Part shown: positions 1 to 7,796 of the stretch, piece after piece | How positions within the stretch are numbered: position 1 is the first letter of the stretch | How the letters are laid out: each line of letters starts with the position of its first letter | Source of the DNA: Neobacillus bataviensis LMG 21833 | Lineage (GTDB): Bacteria > Bacillota > Bacilli > Bacillales > Cytobacillaceae | NCBI RefSeq assembly: GCF_000307875.1 | Contig: NZ_AJLS01000037.1 | Location: forward strand, 1-39,022 | Length of the DNA: 39,022 nt | Direction: 5' to 3' | Notes under the pieces: generated by a model | What the model was told of the DNA's origin: nothing | What the model saw: the letters and a program-made list of their open reading frames with translations, nothing else | Databases searched by the model: none | Program-made: the position numbers and the translations under genes

Positions 1-64
1 TTTCCTTTATCTCAGTTGGAGCGCTCCAGGCCATACGCCGCTGACCAGGGCACTTCCGCTTTTC
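1..64. repeat. GC-rich palindromic segment, possible edge of a dispersed repeat
   Basis: This stretch downstream of the acyl-CoA dehydrogenase stop is about 58% GC over its first 60 bases, well above its AT-rich surroundings. It holds the perfect 12-bp palindrome TGGAGCGCTCCA at 17-28. Its composition recalls the GC-rich intergenic repeats common in Bacillus relatives, but only one copy is in the window and it is cut by the left edge, so the repeat assignment is a guess. Confidence 0.25.
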
Positions 65-1213
65 TTATAAAAATTCCCGTTTTAATTCACTGGCAATAAT
101 ATTTTTTTGAATTTGACTTGTGCCTTCATAAATTTTCGTGATTCTCGCATCGCGGTAGAAGCGTTCAATAGGGTAATCCTTCATATAACCTATTCCTGCG
201 TGAATCTGAACAGCTAAATCAGCTACACGATTGTAAACTTCTGATCCATATAACTTTGCAATCGCCGCCTCTTTTACGACTCTCATTCCCTGATCGGTCA
301 TCCAGGCGACGCGATAGGTCATGGAACGAAGAAGCTCTATTTCTGTAGCCATATCTGCTAACATATGCTGGACAGCCTGCTGTTCAAAAATGGGTTTGTC
401 AAATTGTATCCTCTGCATGGCATAATCCATGCTGTAGTCCAGCAGCTTTTCGCAGGAACCTAAGTTGCGCGCCGCAAGACCTGCCCGACCGTTTGCAAGG
501 ATTTTCAGTGCATTCACATATCCCTTACCTTCTTCGCCAAGGACATTCTCAGCAGGAACCTCGCAATCTTCAAAAAATAGTTCAGCAGAATGAGAGCCTC
601 TTAGCCCCATTTTTTTCTCTACATTCCCTACAATAAAGCCAGGAAAATCCTTTTCTACGATAAAAGAAGTGATTCCCTTGGCACCTTTACTAGGGTCAGT
701 AACAGCCATTACAGTAAATACATTACCGCATACCGCATTTGTAATGTAGTGCTTGGAACCATTTAAAATATATTTATCGCCCTTTTTCTCGGCTTTAGTT
801 TTTAAATTAGCAGCATTAGATCCAGCACTCGGTTCCGTTAAGGCAAACGCACCAATCCATTCTCCAGTTGCCATTTTAGGAAGATACTTTTTCTTTTGCT
901 CTTCCGTTCCAAGCTCGACAATTCCAACCGAGCCAATTCCTGTATGAGCCCCGATTACTGTGGTGTACCCATTATGGGTTTTACCAAGTTCTTCATAAAT
1001 TGCACATTTCCCAACCATATCAAGGCCAAGTCCGCCATATTCCTCAGGAATACTGAGGCCAAACAACCCCATTTCTTTTGAAGCTTCGATAATATGGGAT
1101 GGAATTTCATCATTTTCTTCAATTTCCATCGCAACTTTTTCCACTTCTTCTTGTACAAAATCATTTACTGCTTTCTTTAATAATTGAATATCCTCAGAAA
1201 ATGTAAAATCCAT
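65..1213 (-). CDS. acyl-CoA dehydrogenase
   Basis: This 382-aa protein is a full-length flavin acyl-CoA dehydrogenase, which oxidises an acyl-CoA to the trans-2-enoyl-CoA and passes electrons to ETF. The N-terminal helical domain covers about residues 6-117, the beta domain follows (FALTEPSAGSN, then GSKHYITNA for FAD and substrate contacts), and the C-terminal helical domain ends with IYEGTSQIQ, whose Glu near 363 is the expected catalytic base. The ATG follows a GGGGGAAG ribosome site. It is the last visible gene of the hbd-sco-ech-acd operon, 23 nt after the enoyl-CoA hydratase. Sequence resemblance is to short-chain (butyryl-type) enzymes; chain length cannot be fixed from sequence alone. 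Confidence 0.93.
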   Translation of the reverse strand: MDFTFSEDIQLLKKAVNDFVQEEVEKVAMEIEENDEIPSHIIEASKEMGLFGLSIPEEYGGLGLDMVGKCAIYEELGKTHNGYTTVIGAHTGIGSVGIVELGTEEQKKKYLPKMATGEWIGAFALTEPSAGSNAANLKTKAEKKGDKYILNGSKHYITNAVCGNVFTVMAVTDPSKGAKGITSFIVEKDFPGFIVGNVEKKMGLRGSHSAELFFEDCEVPAENVLGEEGKGYVNALKILANGRAGLAARNLGSCEKLLDYSMDYAMQRIQFDKPIFEQQAVQHMLADMATEIELLRSMTYRVAWMTDQGMRVVKEAAIAKLYGSEVYNRVADLAVQIHAGIGYMKDYPIERFYRDARITKIYEGTSQIQKNIIASELKREFL

Positions 1214-1236
1214 TTTTACTTCCCCCGTCTAATTTT

Positions 1237-2013
1237 TTATTTTCCTTGAAATTGTGGTGTTCTTTTTTCTAAAAAGGCTTGCGTTCCTTCTTGTTTATCT
1301 TCAGAGCCAATCAATATTGTCTGGGCCAGTTTTTCTAAATAAAGTGCCGTTTCCATTTCAATATCGGCACCGCGGTTAACTGCAGCTTTTGCTAACCGTA
1401 ATGCCAACGGACCTTTGGAGCCAATTTTCCTTGCGTACGCTTTTGCTGTTTCAATCAACTCTTCCTGTGGAACAGCCCTGCTGATAAGGCCAATTCGCTC
1501 TGCCTCTTCTGCTGTAATGATGTCTCCTGTTAAAATAAGATCCATCGCTTTTCCTTTACCGATAATTCTCGTTAGTCTTTGTGTTCCGCCTGCACCCGGA
1601 ATGATTCCTAACCCGACTTCCGGCAGACCTACTTTGGCATTGAAGGAAGCGATCCGAATGTCACAAGCAAGCGCCAACTCTAGACCACCGCCTAACGCAA
1701 AACCGTTGATCGCCGCAATGGTTGGTTTTTCATAGTCTTCTATTTTTCGATAGGTAGCTGTCATATTTGGCTGAAGTGCCTCAATCATCGTTCTTTTATT
1801 CAACTGACTAATATCCGCCCCGGCAGCGAAGGATTTTTCACCCGCACCGGTAAAAACCACCACTCGTACCTCCTGATTTACTCGTAATTGCTCAAGTGCG
1901 CCTTCAATTTCAAGTAAAGTTTCACTATTTAAGGCATTCCGCAATTCCGGCCGATTCACAACAATGAAGCCGATTTCATTTTCTAGCTTGACTATAATAT
2001 TGTTATAATCCAT
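1237..2013 (-). CDS. enoyl-CoA hydratase (crotonase family)
   Basis: The 258-aa product has the crotonase fold and normal family length. It would hydrate trans-2-enoyl-CoA to 3-hydroxyacyl-CoA, the step between the neighbouring acyl-CoA dehydrogenase and 3-hydroxyacyl-CoA dehydrogenase. Both catalytic acids are visible: Glu112 in GGGLELALACD and Glu132 in LPEVGLGIIPGAGG, with the oxyanion-hole segment AAGADI around residue 65. The ATG sits just after GGAGGTGGAAG. Both glutamates being kept argues for a real hydratase rather than another crotonase activity. The exact substrate is inferred only from the operon. Confidence 0.92.
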   Translation of the reverse strand: MDYNNIIVKLENEIGFIVVNRPELRNALNSETLLEIEGALEQLRVNQEVRVVVFTGAGEKSFAAGADISQLNKRTMIEALQPNMTATYRKIEDYEKPTIAAINGFALGGGLELALACDIRIASFNAKVGLPEVGLGIIPGAGGTQRLTRIIGKGKAMDLILTGDIITAEEAERIGLISRAVPQEELIETAKAYARKIGSKGPLALRLAKAAVNRGADIEMETALYLEKLAQTILIGSEDKQEGTQAFLEKRTPQFQGK

Positions 2014-2057
2014 CTACTTCCACCTCCTGCTTTTCATATGTAGAATCCTTCCGAATA

Positions 2058-2741
2058 CTACTCAACGCACATGGTTTTAAGATTTTCAGATACGAAAAAC
2101 TCCGCACCCGTCAATTTTCTTATTTCATCGAGACTAGAGTCCTCTGCAATTTCGTCTAATCGCATTTTTCCGTTCTCAATCCGAAAGACCGCTTTTTCCG
2201 TTACAATCATTTCTGCCGTACGGATACCACTTGTTGGGTATGTAAGCTTTTTAACAATTTTAGGGGATTGATCTTTCGCTACATGGCTGATTGCAATAAT
2301 GATTTTTTTTGCGCTTGCTACTAAATCCATTGCACCACCAACACCAAGAATATCTTGTCCAGGTACCGCCCAATTGGCAATCTCACCTGTTTCACTGACT
2401 TGAAGCGCTCCCATTACTGCGGTATCGACATGACCGCCGCGAATCATCACAAATGAATCGGAACTAGAAAAAATAGAAGCTCCTTCCCCTAGTGTAATGG
2501 GATGTTTACTGGCACTGATCAAATCCATATCGATTTCTTCTTTCGGAGGTGTAGGCCCCATCCCTAATAATCCGTTTTCAGATTGAAGATATACTTTACT
2601 GTCAGGACTTAAATAATTTTGTATTAAGGTAGGAATTCCCACTCCGAGGTTGACCACGGTTCCTTCTCTAAGTTCCATTGCAATTCTTTTTGCAATCCGA
2701 ATTCGATTGGTTTCTTGTTTTTTACCGGCTAGATTCAACAT
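2058..2741 (-). CDS. scoB: 3-oxoacid CoA-transferase, beta subunit
   Basis: This is the B subunit of a class I CoA-transferase (about 227 aa), which with ScoA moves CoA between acyl-CoA (typically succinyl-CoA) and a 3-oxoacid such as acetoacetate. The SENG motif near residue 54 carries the glutamate that forms the covalent glutamyl-CoA intermediate, followed by GxG-rich segments. A GTG at 2745-2747 is in frame, but the ATG at 2739-2741 is better spaced from the GGGGGTG ribosome site and is preferred. The gene starts inside the end of scoA (20-nt overlap), so the subunits are probably translationally coupled. ScoB, AtoA and PcaJ are close relatives; acetoacetate is the most likely acceptor or donor in this operon. 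Confidence 0.9.
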   Translation of the reverse strand: MLNLAGKKQETNRIRIAKRIAMELREGTVVNLGVGIPTLIQNYLSPDSKVYLQSENGLLGMGPTPPKEEIDMDLISASKHPITLGEGASIFSSSDSFVMIRGGHVDTAVMGALQVSETGEIANWAVPGQDILGVGGAMDLVASAKKIIIAISHVAKDQSPKIVKKLTYPTSGIRTAEMIVTEKAVFRIENGKMRLDEIAEDSSLDEIRKLTGAEFFVSENLKTMCVE

Positions 2742-3435
2742 ACTCACCCCCTATTTTTGTATAGCGGTCATTTAATACAATAATATCGACATATGAATGA
2801 GGAGTGGCAATTTGTTCGGCTGCAAACGTTCCCACCTCAACAATTTCATCTACTTCTGCGATCACAAGATCCGCGGCCGTTGCCATCATCGGATTAAAGT
2901 TGCGGGCGGTTTGGGAATAGATTAAATTCCCCATCGTATCAGCTTTCCACGCCTTAATTAAAGCAACATTAGCCTTAATACCCCTAACAAAAAGATATCT
3001 CTCCCCATCAAAAACTCTTTCTTCCTTGCCTTCTGCCAGCTTCGTACCGACTGCCGTTTTCGTGTAAAATCCAGCTATCCCCGCACCTCCTGCACGAATA
3101 GCCTCTGCTAATGTACCCTGAGGAATTAACTCTATTTCCAGTTCACCGCTTTTCCATGCTTTTACGGCATCACGATTCGAGGTAAAATAAGAGCCGATTG
3201 CTTTTTTAATATGTTCTGAGATCAAGAGTTTTCCTAGCCCTTTTCCTGCCTCCCCTAAGTTATTGCTAATGATGGTCAAGTCCCTGGCATGATCGGTTTC
3301 CGCAATCGTATCTATTAAAGTAAAGGGGGATCCGCACAGCCCAAAGCCACCAACCAATACCTGATCGCCATTTTGAATCCATTTTACCGCGTCTTCAGCA
3401 GATTTCAGTTTTTCACAATTTAATGTATTCGTCAT
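2722..3435 (-). CDS. scoA: 3-oxoacid CoA-transferase, alpha subunit
   Basis: The A subunit (237 aa, the same length as B. subtilis ScoA) has the glycine-rich CoA-binding GGFGLCG near residue 30, then IISNNLGEAGKG, ELIPQGTLAEAIRAGGAGI and KADTMGNLIYSQTARNFNP, all typical of the family. It pairs with the overlapping scoB. The ATG follows GGAGGGTTAATAC and lies 29 nt from the hbd stop. In this operon it could release acetoacetate from acetoacetyl-CoA or activate an incoming oxoacid; the direction cannot be told from sequence. Confidence 0.91.
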   Translation of the reverse strand: MTNTLNCEKLKSAEDAVKWIQNGDQVLVGGFGLCGSPFTLIDTIAETDHARDLTIISNNLGEAGKGLGKLLISEHIKKAIGSYFTSNRDAVKAWKSGELEIELIPQGTLAEAIRAGGAGIAGFYTKTAVGTKLAEGKEERVFDGERYLFVRGIKANVALIKAWKADTMGNLIYSQTARNFNPMMATAADLVIAEVDEIVEVGTFAAEQIATPHSYVDIIVLNDRYTKIGGEYVESSR

Positions 3436-3464
3436 GTATTAACCCTCCAATCATTTTGGAATTG

Positions 3465-4313
3465 TTATTTTTGATAATTATAAAATCCTTGACCAGATTT
3501 ACGTCCTAAGCGGCCAGCTTTTACGTATTTAATGAGCAGCGGACAAGGACGATATTTTTCCCCTAATGTTTTATAAAGATATTCCATATTTCTAAGTCTT
3601 GAATCCAATCCAACTAAATCAGCCAGCTCCAGCGGACCCATTGGATGGTTCAACCCCAGCTTCATCGCCTTATCTATATCTTCGGCAGAGGCAACACCCT
3701 CCATTAACATATTCATTGCCTCGTTCCCAATTAGGCAGTTCATACGACTTGTGACAAATCCCGGGAATTCATTTACCTCAACGGTTTCTTTGCCTAATTT
3801 CTTACCAATTTCTTTCGCCTTAGCTACCGTTTCATCAGATGTTTCGAGACCCCTGATGATTTCAATCAACTTCATCTTATGGACTGGATTAAAGAAATGC
3901 ATGGCAATACAATTTTCTGGTCTTGAAGTTTGGGCGCCAATTTCGGTCGGACTCATTGTAGAGGTGTTAGTCGCGAGAATTGTGTGCTCAGGACATATCT
4001 TATCAAGCTTTTTAAAAATATCTGCCTTAATCTCCATTAATTCAAATACTGCTTCAATGACCATATCAGCATCTCCAGCAGCAGCTTCAAGATCTGTTGT
4101 ATATTCAATACGCTGAAGTGCAGCTGCTACCTGTTCCCTTTTTAAAAAACCTTTGTCTGCACTTTTGGTCATTTCTGTTTCAATATATAATTTCGCTTTA
4201 TCCAAGTTTTCCTGGCTGACATCATTTAAACATACACGAAACTCCCCAAGAGCTGCTGTATAGGCAATCCCTCGGCCCATTACACCGGAACCAACAACCG
4301 TTAACTTTTCCAT
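3465..4313 (-). CDS. 3-hydroxybutyryl-CoA dehydrogenase
   Basis: This 282-aa NAD-dependent 3-hydroxyacyl-CoA dehydrogenase opens with the Rossmann GSGVMG at residues 7-12. HFFNPVHKMKLIEII carries the catalytic His region, and the C-terminal domain has NHPMGPLELADLVGLD followed by GRKSGQGFYNY. Length and motifs match Hbd/MmgB-type stand-alone enzymes rather than the large FadB fusion. It is the first gene of the minus-strand operon, with an AAGGAG ribosome site and a sigma-A promoter at 4380-4408 that carries an operator palindrome. It oxidises 3-hydroxyacyl-CoA to 3-oxoacyl-CoA, feeding the CoA-transferase next to it. Confidence 0.92.
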   Translation of the reverse strand: MEKLTVVGSGVMGRGIAYTAALGEFRVCLNDVSQENLDKAKLYIETEMTKSADKGFLKREQVAAALQRIEYTTDLEAAAGDADMVIEAVFELMEIKADIFKKLDKICPEHTILATNTSTMSPTEIGAQTSRPENCIAMHFFNPVHKMKLIEIIRGLETSDETVAKAKEIGKKLGKETVEVNEFPGFVTSRMNCLIGNEAMNMLMEGVASAEDIDKAMKLGLNHPMGPLELADLVGLDSRLRNMEYLYKTLGEKYRPCPLLIKYVKAGRLGRKSGQGFYNYQK

Positions 4314-4379
4314 TTATTTTTTGCTCCTTTTTATTAAAATCTATCAATCTGTTTTTTCTTCTGATGTTATATGTTTATT

Positions 4380-4408
4380 ATCATATACCAAATCATATAT
4401 GATTTCAA
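4380..4408 (-). promoter_or_regulatory. sigma-A promoter of the hbd-sco-ech-acd operon
   Basis: On the minus strand TTGAAA (4403-4408) and TATGAT (4380-4385) are separated by exactly 17 bases, a near-consensus sigma-A promoter. The predicted start lies about 60 nt before the hbd ATG. The spacer is largely filled by a perfect palindrome, so a bound repressor would cover the core promoter. Confidence 0.7.
4390..4405. promoter_or_regulatory. operator palindrome O1, probable GntR site
   Basis: AAATCATATATGATTT is a perfect 16-bp palindrome lying between the -35 and -10 boxes of the operon promoter. A near copy lies at 4490-4505 in the promoter of the divergent gntR gene. Site size and placement suit a FadR/FCD-type GntR dimer; the assignment to this regulator is inferred. 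Confidence 0.65.
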
Positions 4409-4413
4409 TTAAA

Positions 4414-4428
4414 AATTTTCAGAATTTT
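4414..4428. promoter_or_regulatory. CodY-like box
   Basis: AATTTTCAGAATTTT matches the CodY consensus AATTTTCWGAAAATT at 13 of 15 positions. It lies 5 bp upstream of the -35 box of the hbd operon promoter and between that promoter and gntR. CodY control would tie this catabolic operon to branched-chain amino acid and GTP levels. In such AT-rich DNA chance matches occur. Confidence 0.4.
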
Positions 4429-4474
4429 ATAGTTTTTTACCTTTATATTTATTTAGCGGATTTAGAAACATTCA

Positions 4475-4503
4475 TTGAAATAATATATAAAATCATATAT
4501 AAT
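4475..4503 (+). promoter_or_regulatory. sigma-A promoter of gntR, seemingly leaderless
   Basis: TTGAAA (4475-4480) and TATAAT (4498-4503) are separated by 17 bases. Only 7 bases lie between the -10 box and the gntR ATG at 4511, so transcription would start at or next to the start codon. No Shine-Dalgarno sequence precedes that ATG. Confidence 0.6.
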
Positions 4504-4505
4504 TT
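4490..4505. promoter_or_regulatory. operator palindrome O2, probable autoregulatory GntR site
   Basis: AAATCATATATAATTT differs from O1 at one position and lies exactly 100 bp away from it, overlapping the -10 box of gntR. Binding here would shut off gntR itself. The pair could also allow looping or cooperative binding across the divergent promoters. Confidence 0.55.
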
Positions 4506-4510
4506 AAAAT

Positions 4511-5155
4511 ATGAAAAAGGACAGTAAGCAGGAAATCGCCTATCAAGTCATTCGTTCTCGTATTACAGAAGGGATTTATGTACAAGGTCAACGCTTAGTC
4601 ATTGATACATTAGGAAAGGAGTTAAATTTAAGTGCTATTCCTATACGCGAAGCGATTCGCCGTTTGGAGGCAGAAGGACTTGTAACGATCAAAGCATATA
4701 GCGGTGCAGTAGTATCGTTTATTGATGAAAATGAATACTTCGAGGTACTCTCCACACTTGCAGTACTAGAAGGCTATGCGGTAACACTAAGCAAATCTAC
4801 AATCAATGAAGAACAAATAAAAAAGCTGCAAGAAATTAATTTTCTAATAAAAGAGGCTTTACAGAAGTTTGATTTCAATGGATATATTAAGTTAAACAAA
4901 GAATTCCATCTTTATACGATAAAAAATTGTCCTAACAAATCATTATTTAACTTAATAGAACAAATGTGGGAAAAATTAGATACAATCAGACGATTAAAAC
5001 CAATGTACTTTCCAAGTCGTGCCATTGAAGCCATTAGTGAACACGAAACAATCGTCTCGCTCCTAGCACGCACTGATTCCGAACTCGAAATCGAACAGTT
5101 CATCAGGCAGCATCATATTTCTGCTATTAATGATTCCGAAAAAAAGACCAATTAG
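4511..5155 (+). CDS. GntR-family regulator, FCD domain (FadR subfamily)
   Basis: The 214-aa protein has an N-terminal winged helix (about residues 8-70, with IPIREAIRRLEAEGLV as the recognition region) and an all-helical FCD ligand domain (about 75-205). The FCD metal-site residues are present: an Asp before GYIKLNKEFH, then His in KEFH, SEHETI and RQHH. Ligands in this family are usually small organic acids or acyl compounds. It is divergent from the hbd operon and shares palindromic operators with it, so it is probably the local regulator. The ATG lacks a ribosome site and lies right at the predicted transcription start. The stop codon is inside a bidirectional terminator hairpin. Confidence 0.9.
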   Translation: MKKDSKQEIAYQVIRSRITEGIYVQGQRLVIDTLGKELNLSAIPIREAIRRLEAEGLVTIKAYSGAVVSFIDENEYFEVLSTLAVLEGYAVTLSKSTINEEQIKKLQEINFLIKEALQKFDFNGYIKLNKEFHLYTIKNCPNKSLFNLIEQMWEKLDTIRRLKPMYFPSRAIEAISEHETIVSLLARTDSELEIEQFIRQHHISAINDSEKKTN

Positions 5156-5172
5156 CTATTGGTCTTTTTTTT
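5139..5172. terminator. bidirectional terminator between gntR and hydrolase
   Basis: AAAAAGACCAAT and ATTGGTCTTTTT form a 12-bp stem with a 5-base loop and a T run on both strands. It serves the convergent gntR and alpha/beta hydrolase genes, and the gntR stop TAG lies in the loop. Confidence 0.85.
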
Positions 5173-5174
5173 GT

Positions 5175-6101
5175 CTAAACTGAAAGGATCCAATCGGAAA
5201 TGTCATTTATAACTTGATGATCTATATGCTGTGGGACCTTATACTCTTTTTTTGCCTTTAGAATATTTCCATAAATTGATGGCATAAATGCATGATTCAG
5301 GTTTGGATAAAGTTTAAATGTTACATTCTCCCTATCGGTTAATATTTCTTTGTAAACATTGAAGTCATTTTCTACCGATGTTTGGAAATCTTCTTCCCCT
5401 TGCAAAATGAATACTGGTTTATCTGAATCCTTAAGATAATGATCAGATGGATGTTCACCCATTTCTTTAAAATAGTAAGCTCTGACGTGTTTTCCTAAAG
5501 TAAAAGTGGATTTTGCCTCTTCATCACTTAGATTATATATGTTGTCAAACTTGGATGATAATGCAGCGATTTGTTTCTTCGCAACTATTTGCAAAATCTT
5601 ATTTAACGAGTTTAACACAGTGTCATTTTGGTCCATCATGATTTCCTCTAATTTCCGTGGTGAACCAGCCATAATAATGATTCCAGCAAAATTACCACCT
5701 TCTCCATCGATTCGAGGAGCTAACATCCCCCCCATACTATGACCAATAATAAATATTTTGTTTGCATCAATACGTGAATCATTTCGTAAGAAGTCAGCAG
5801 CAAGGATGGCATCTTCAATAGTTTCTTCTTTCACTGATAATCCAGCTTCATTCTTCAACTCTTTACCATATACGAAAGTTCTCTTGTCATAGCGCAGAAC
5901 GGCAATTCCTTTTTCCGACAAACCTTCAGCAAGGTCTTTAAACGGAGTGACATTTCCGATTTTCCCATCCATATTACTTGGACCAGAGCCGTGAACCAAT
6001 ACAACCGCAGGAACTAATTCATTCCTTTCATTTGGAATGGTTAATATGCCGTTAAGTGGGAATTTAGTTTCCCCGCCTACAATTATCTTTTCATCAGCCA
6101 T
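5175..6101 (-). CDS. alpha/beta hydrolase (probable esterase or acylaminopeptidase-like)
   Basis: This 308-aa cytoplasmic protein has no signal peptide and a complete catalytic triad: Ser122 in GHSMGG, Asp238 in QGEEDF and His270 in NLNHAF. LVHGSGPS near residue 36 forms the oxyanion-hole segment. A helical insert at about 150-220 may be the lid. The ATG follows GGAGG. It is monocistronic and convergent with gntR. The substrate is unknown; the family hydrolyses esters, thioesters or amides, and proximity to the acyl-CoA operon is not enough to assign a role there. Confidence 0.82.
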   Translation of the reverse strand: MADEKIIVGGETKFPLNGILTIPNERNELVPAVVLVHGSGPSNMDGKIGNVTPFKDLAEGLSEKGIAVLRYDKRTFVYGKELKNEAGLSVKEETIEDAILAADFLRNDSRIDANKIFIIGHSMGGMLAPRIDGEGGNFAGIIIMAGSPRKLEEIMMDQNDTVLNSLNKILQIVAKKQIAALSSKFDNIYNLSDEEAKSTFTLGKHVRAYYFKEMGEHPSDHYLKDSDKPVFILQGEEDFQTSVENDFNVYKEILTDRENVTFKLYPNLNHAFMPSIYGNILKAKKEYKVPQHIDHQVINDISDWILSV

Positions 6102-6239
6102 TTCTTTACCTCCATTAAATAGTAAAAATATTGCTTTTTGAACAAAAAACTACTTTCTTTAAAAATTCTACATAATAGGACGATTATCCTACTAATTAAT
6201 CGAAATTCACCTTTCTTCCAAAGGAAAATGTTTAATTAA

Positions 6240-6274
6240 CAAAAAAAGGAGTCTATCTTTCAGACTCCTTAAAA
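6240..6274 (-). terminator. terminator of the aminotransferase-ALDH operon
   Basis: AAGGAGTCT and AGACTCCTT form a stem with a short loop, followed on the minus strand by seven T residues, directly after the aldehyde dehydrogenase stop. Confidence 0.85.
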
Positions 6275-6289
6275 TGGGTGTTAGATTAT

Positions 6290-7771
6290 TTAATAGTTAT
6301 CAATCTGTGCCCGCTGTAATTTTCCACTAAAGTCAACATAGATAGATTTCCATTCTGTGTAGACATCAAGGGCAGCAACACCGGAATCTCTGTGGCCGTT
6401 ACCTGTGCCTTTTGTGCCACCGAATGGCAGATGGATTTCTGCTCCAGAAGTACCGGCGTTAATATAAACAAGTCCAGTATCAAGATCTCTCATTGCTTGA
6501 AAAGCACGGTTAATATCAGAGGTATAAATCGCACTGGAAAGACCAAATTCGACATTGTTATTTACTTCTACCGCTTCATCTAAACTTTTAACAGAAATAA
6601 TAGACAAGACTGGACCAAAAATTTCTTCCTTTGCAATTCGCATGTTTGGTGTTACATCCGTGAAAATAGTAGGTAAATAGAAATTTCCACTGTCTAATCC
6701 ATTTTCAGTTGCAATTTTCCCTCCGGTTAGCAGCTTTGCACCATCTTCTTGACCAATTTTTACATATTCGTCAATCCGTTCAAGTGAAGAACGATTAATA
6801 ACAGGACCAACTACTACAGATTCATCCAATCCATTACCCAGCTTCATTTCACCGATGCGGGCAACTAGTTTCGCCGTAAGAGCTTCTTTAACCGACTCGT
6901 GGACAATGACACGGCTAGTAGCCGTACATCTTTGACCACTTGTTCCAAATGCTCCGAATAGAATTCCATCTACAGCTAGGTCAAGATCAGCATCCTCTAA
7001 TACGGTGATGGCATTCTTTCCGCCCATTTCCAAAGATGTTCTTTTTAATAAAGCGCCAGCACGGCCATTGATTGCAGATCCTACTTCATTTGACCCAGTA
7101 AACGAAATTAAGTCAATACCCGGATGATCAACCATGGCATTACCCACTTCACTGCCTGAACCGTTAACGAGATTGATTAAGCCCTTAGGAAGTCCTGCCT
7201 CTTCATAAATTTTCACGAATTCCTCAGCAACCATTGGTGTTTCAGTCGCTGGTTTCCAGACAACTGCATTTCCCGTCACAAGGGCAGGAAGTGATTTCCA
7301 AGAAGCGATGGCAATTGGGAAATTCCAAGGGGTAATTAGACCTGCAACCCCAATTGGAACTCGGACAGTCATGGCAAATTTATTGCGAAGTTCTGATGGC
7401 ACGGTGTCACCAAATTGACGACGTCCCTCTCCTGCCATATAAAACGCCATATCAATGGCTTCCTGTACTTCCCCTCTTCCTTCCGCGATGACCTTTCCCA
7501 TTTCACTTGTAAGAATTTGAGCAAGATGTTCTTTTCTCTCTTTTAATAGAAAGGCAACTTTATATAAAAACTCAGCACGTTCAGGGGCTGGAACTAAGCG
7601 CCAGGACTTTTGGGCAATTTTAGCAGCTTGAACTGCTCTATCGACATCTTCTTTAGATGATTGAATGACTTCGGCCAAAACTTGACCGTTTGCTGGGTTT
7701 AAAACTGGAACGAATTTACCTGTTGAAGATTCACACCATTCACCGTTAATGTAATTTAAGATTTTTTTCAT
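6290..7771 (-). CDS. NAD(P)-dependent aldehyde dehydrogenase
   Basis: The 493-aa protein is a full-length ALDH. LITPWNFP (146-153) binds cofactor, Glu248 in LEMGGKNA is the general base, and Cys282 in SGQRCTATS is the nucleophile. Near the C-terminus NAGTSGAEI, then FGGTKGTGNG, replaces the aromatic-rich segment of many ALDHs; a GTSGAEI motif is also found in antiquitin-type (ALDH7) enzymes, which act on carboxylated semialdehydes. It lies 25 nt after an aminotransferase gene, so oxidising the semialdehyde made by transamination is a reasonable role, for example in lysine or amino-acid catabolism. The ATG follows GGAGGG. The substrate is not settled by sequence. Confidence 0.88.
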   Translation of the reverse strand: MKKILNYINGEWCESSTGKFVPVLNPANGQVLAEVIQSSKEDVDRAVQAAKIAQKSWRLVPAPERAEFLYKVAFLLKERKEHLAQILTSEMGKVIAEGRGEVQEAIDMAFYMAGEGRRQFGDTVPSELRNKFAMTVRVPIGVAGLITPWNFPIAIASWKSLPALVTGNAVVWKPATETPMVAEEFVKIYEEAGLPKGLINLVNGSGSEVGNAMVDHPGIDLISFTGSNEVGSAINGRAGALLKRTSLEMGGKNAITVLEDADLDLAVDGILFGAFGTSGQRCTATSRVIVHESVKEALTAKLVARIGEMKLGNGLDESVVVGPVINRSSLERIDEYVKIGQEDGAKLLTGGKIATENGLDSGNFYLPTIFTDVTPNMRIAKEEIFGPVLSIISVKSLDEAVEVNNNVEFGLSSAIYTSDINRAFQAMRDLDTGLVYINAGTSGAEIHLPFGGTKGTGNGHRDSGVAALDVYTEWKSIYVDFSGKLQRAQIDNY

Positions 7772-7796
7772 CTATAACCCTCCAATTTTAATAATA

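Noticed and set aside
3751..4116. 121-codon plus-strand frame inside hbd
   Set aside because: It is the antisense shadow of a well-supported gene, with no ribosome site.
4321..4527. 68-codon plus-strand frame running into gntR
   Set aside because: It covers the promoters and operators and has no homology or ribosome site.
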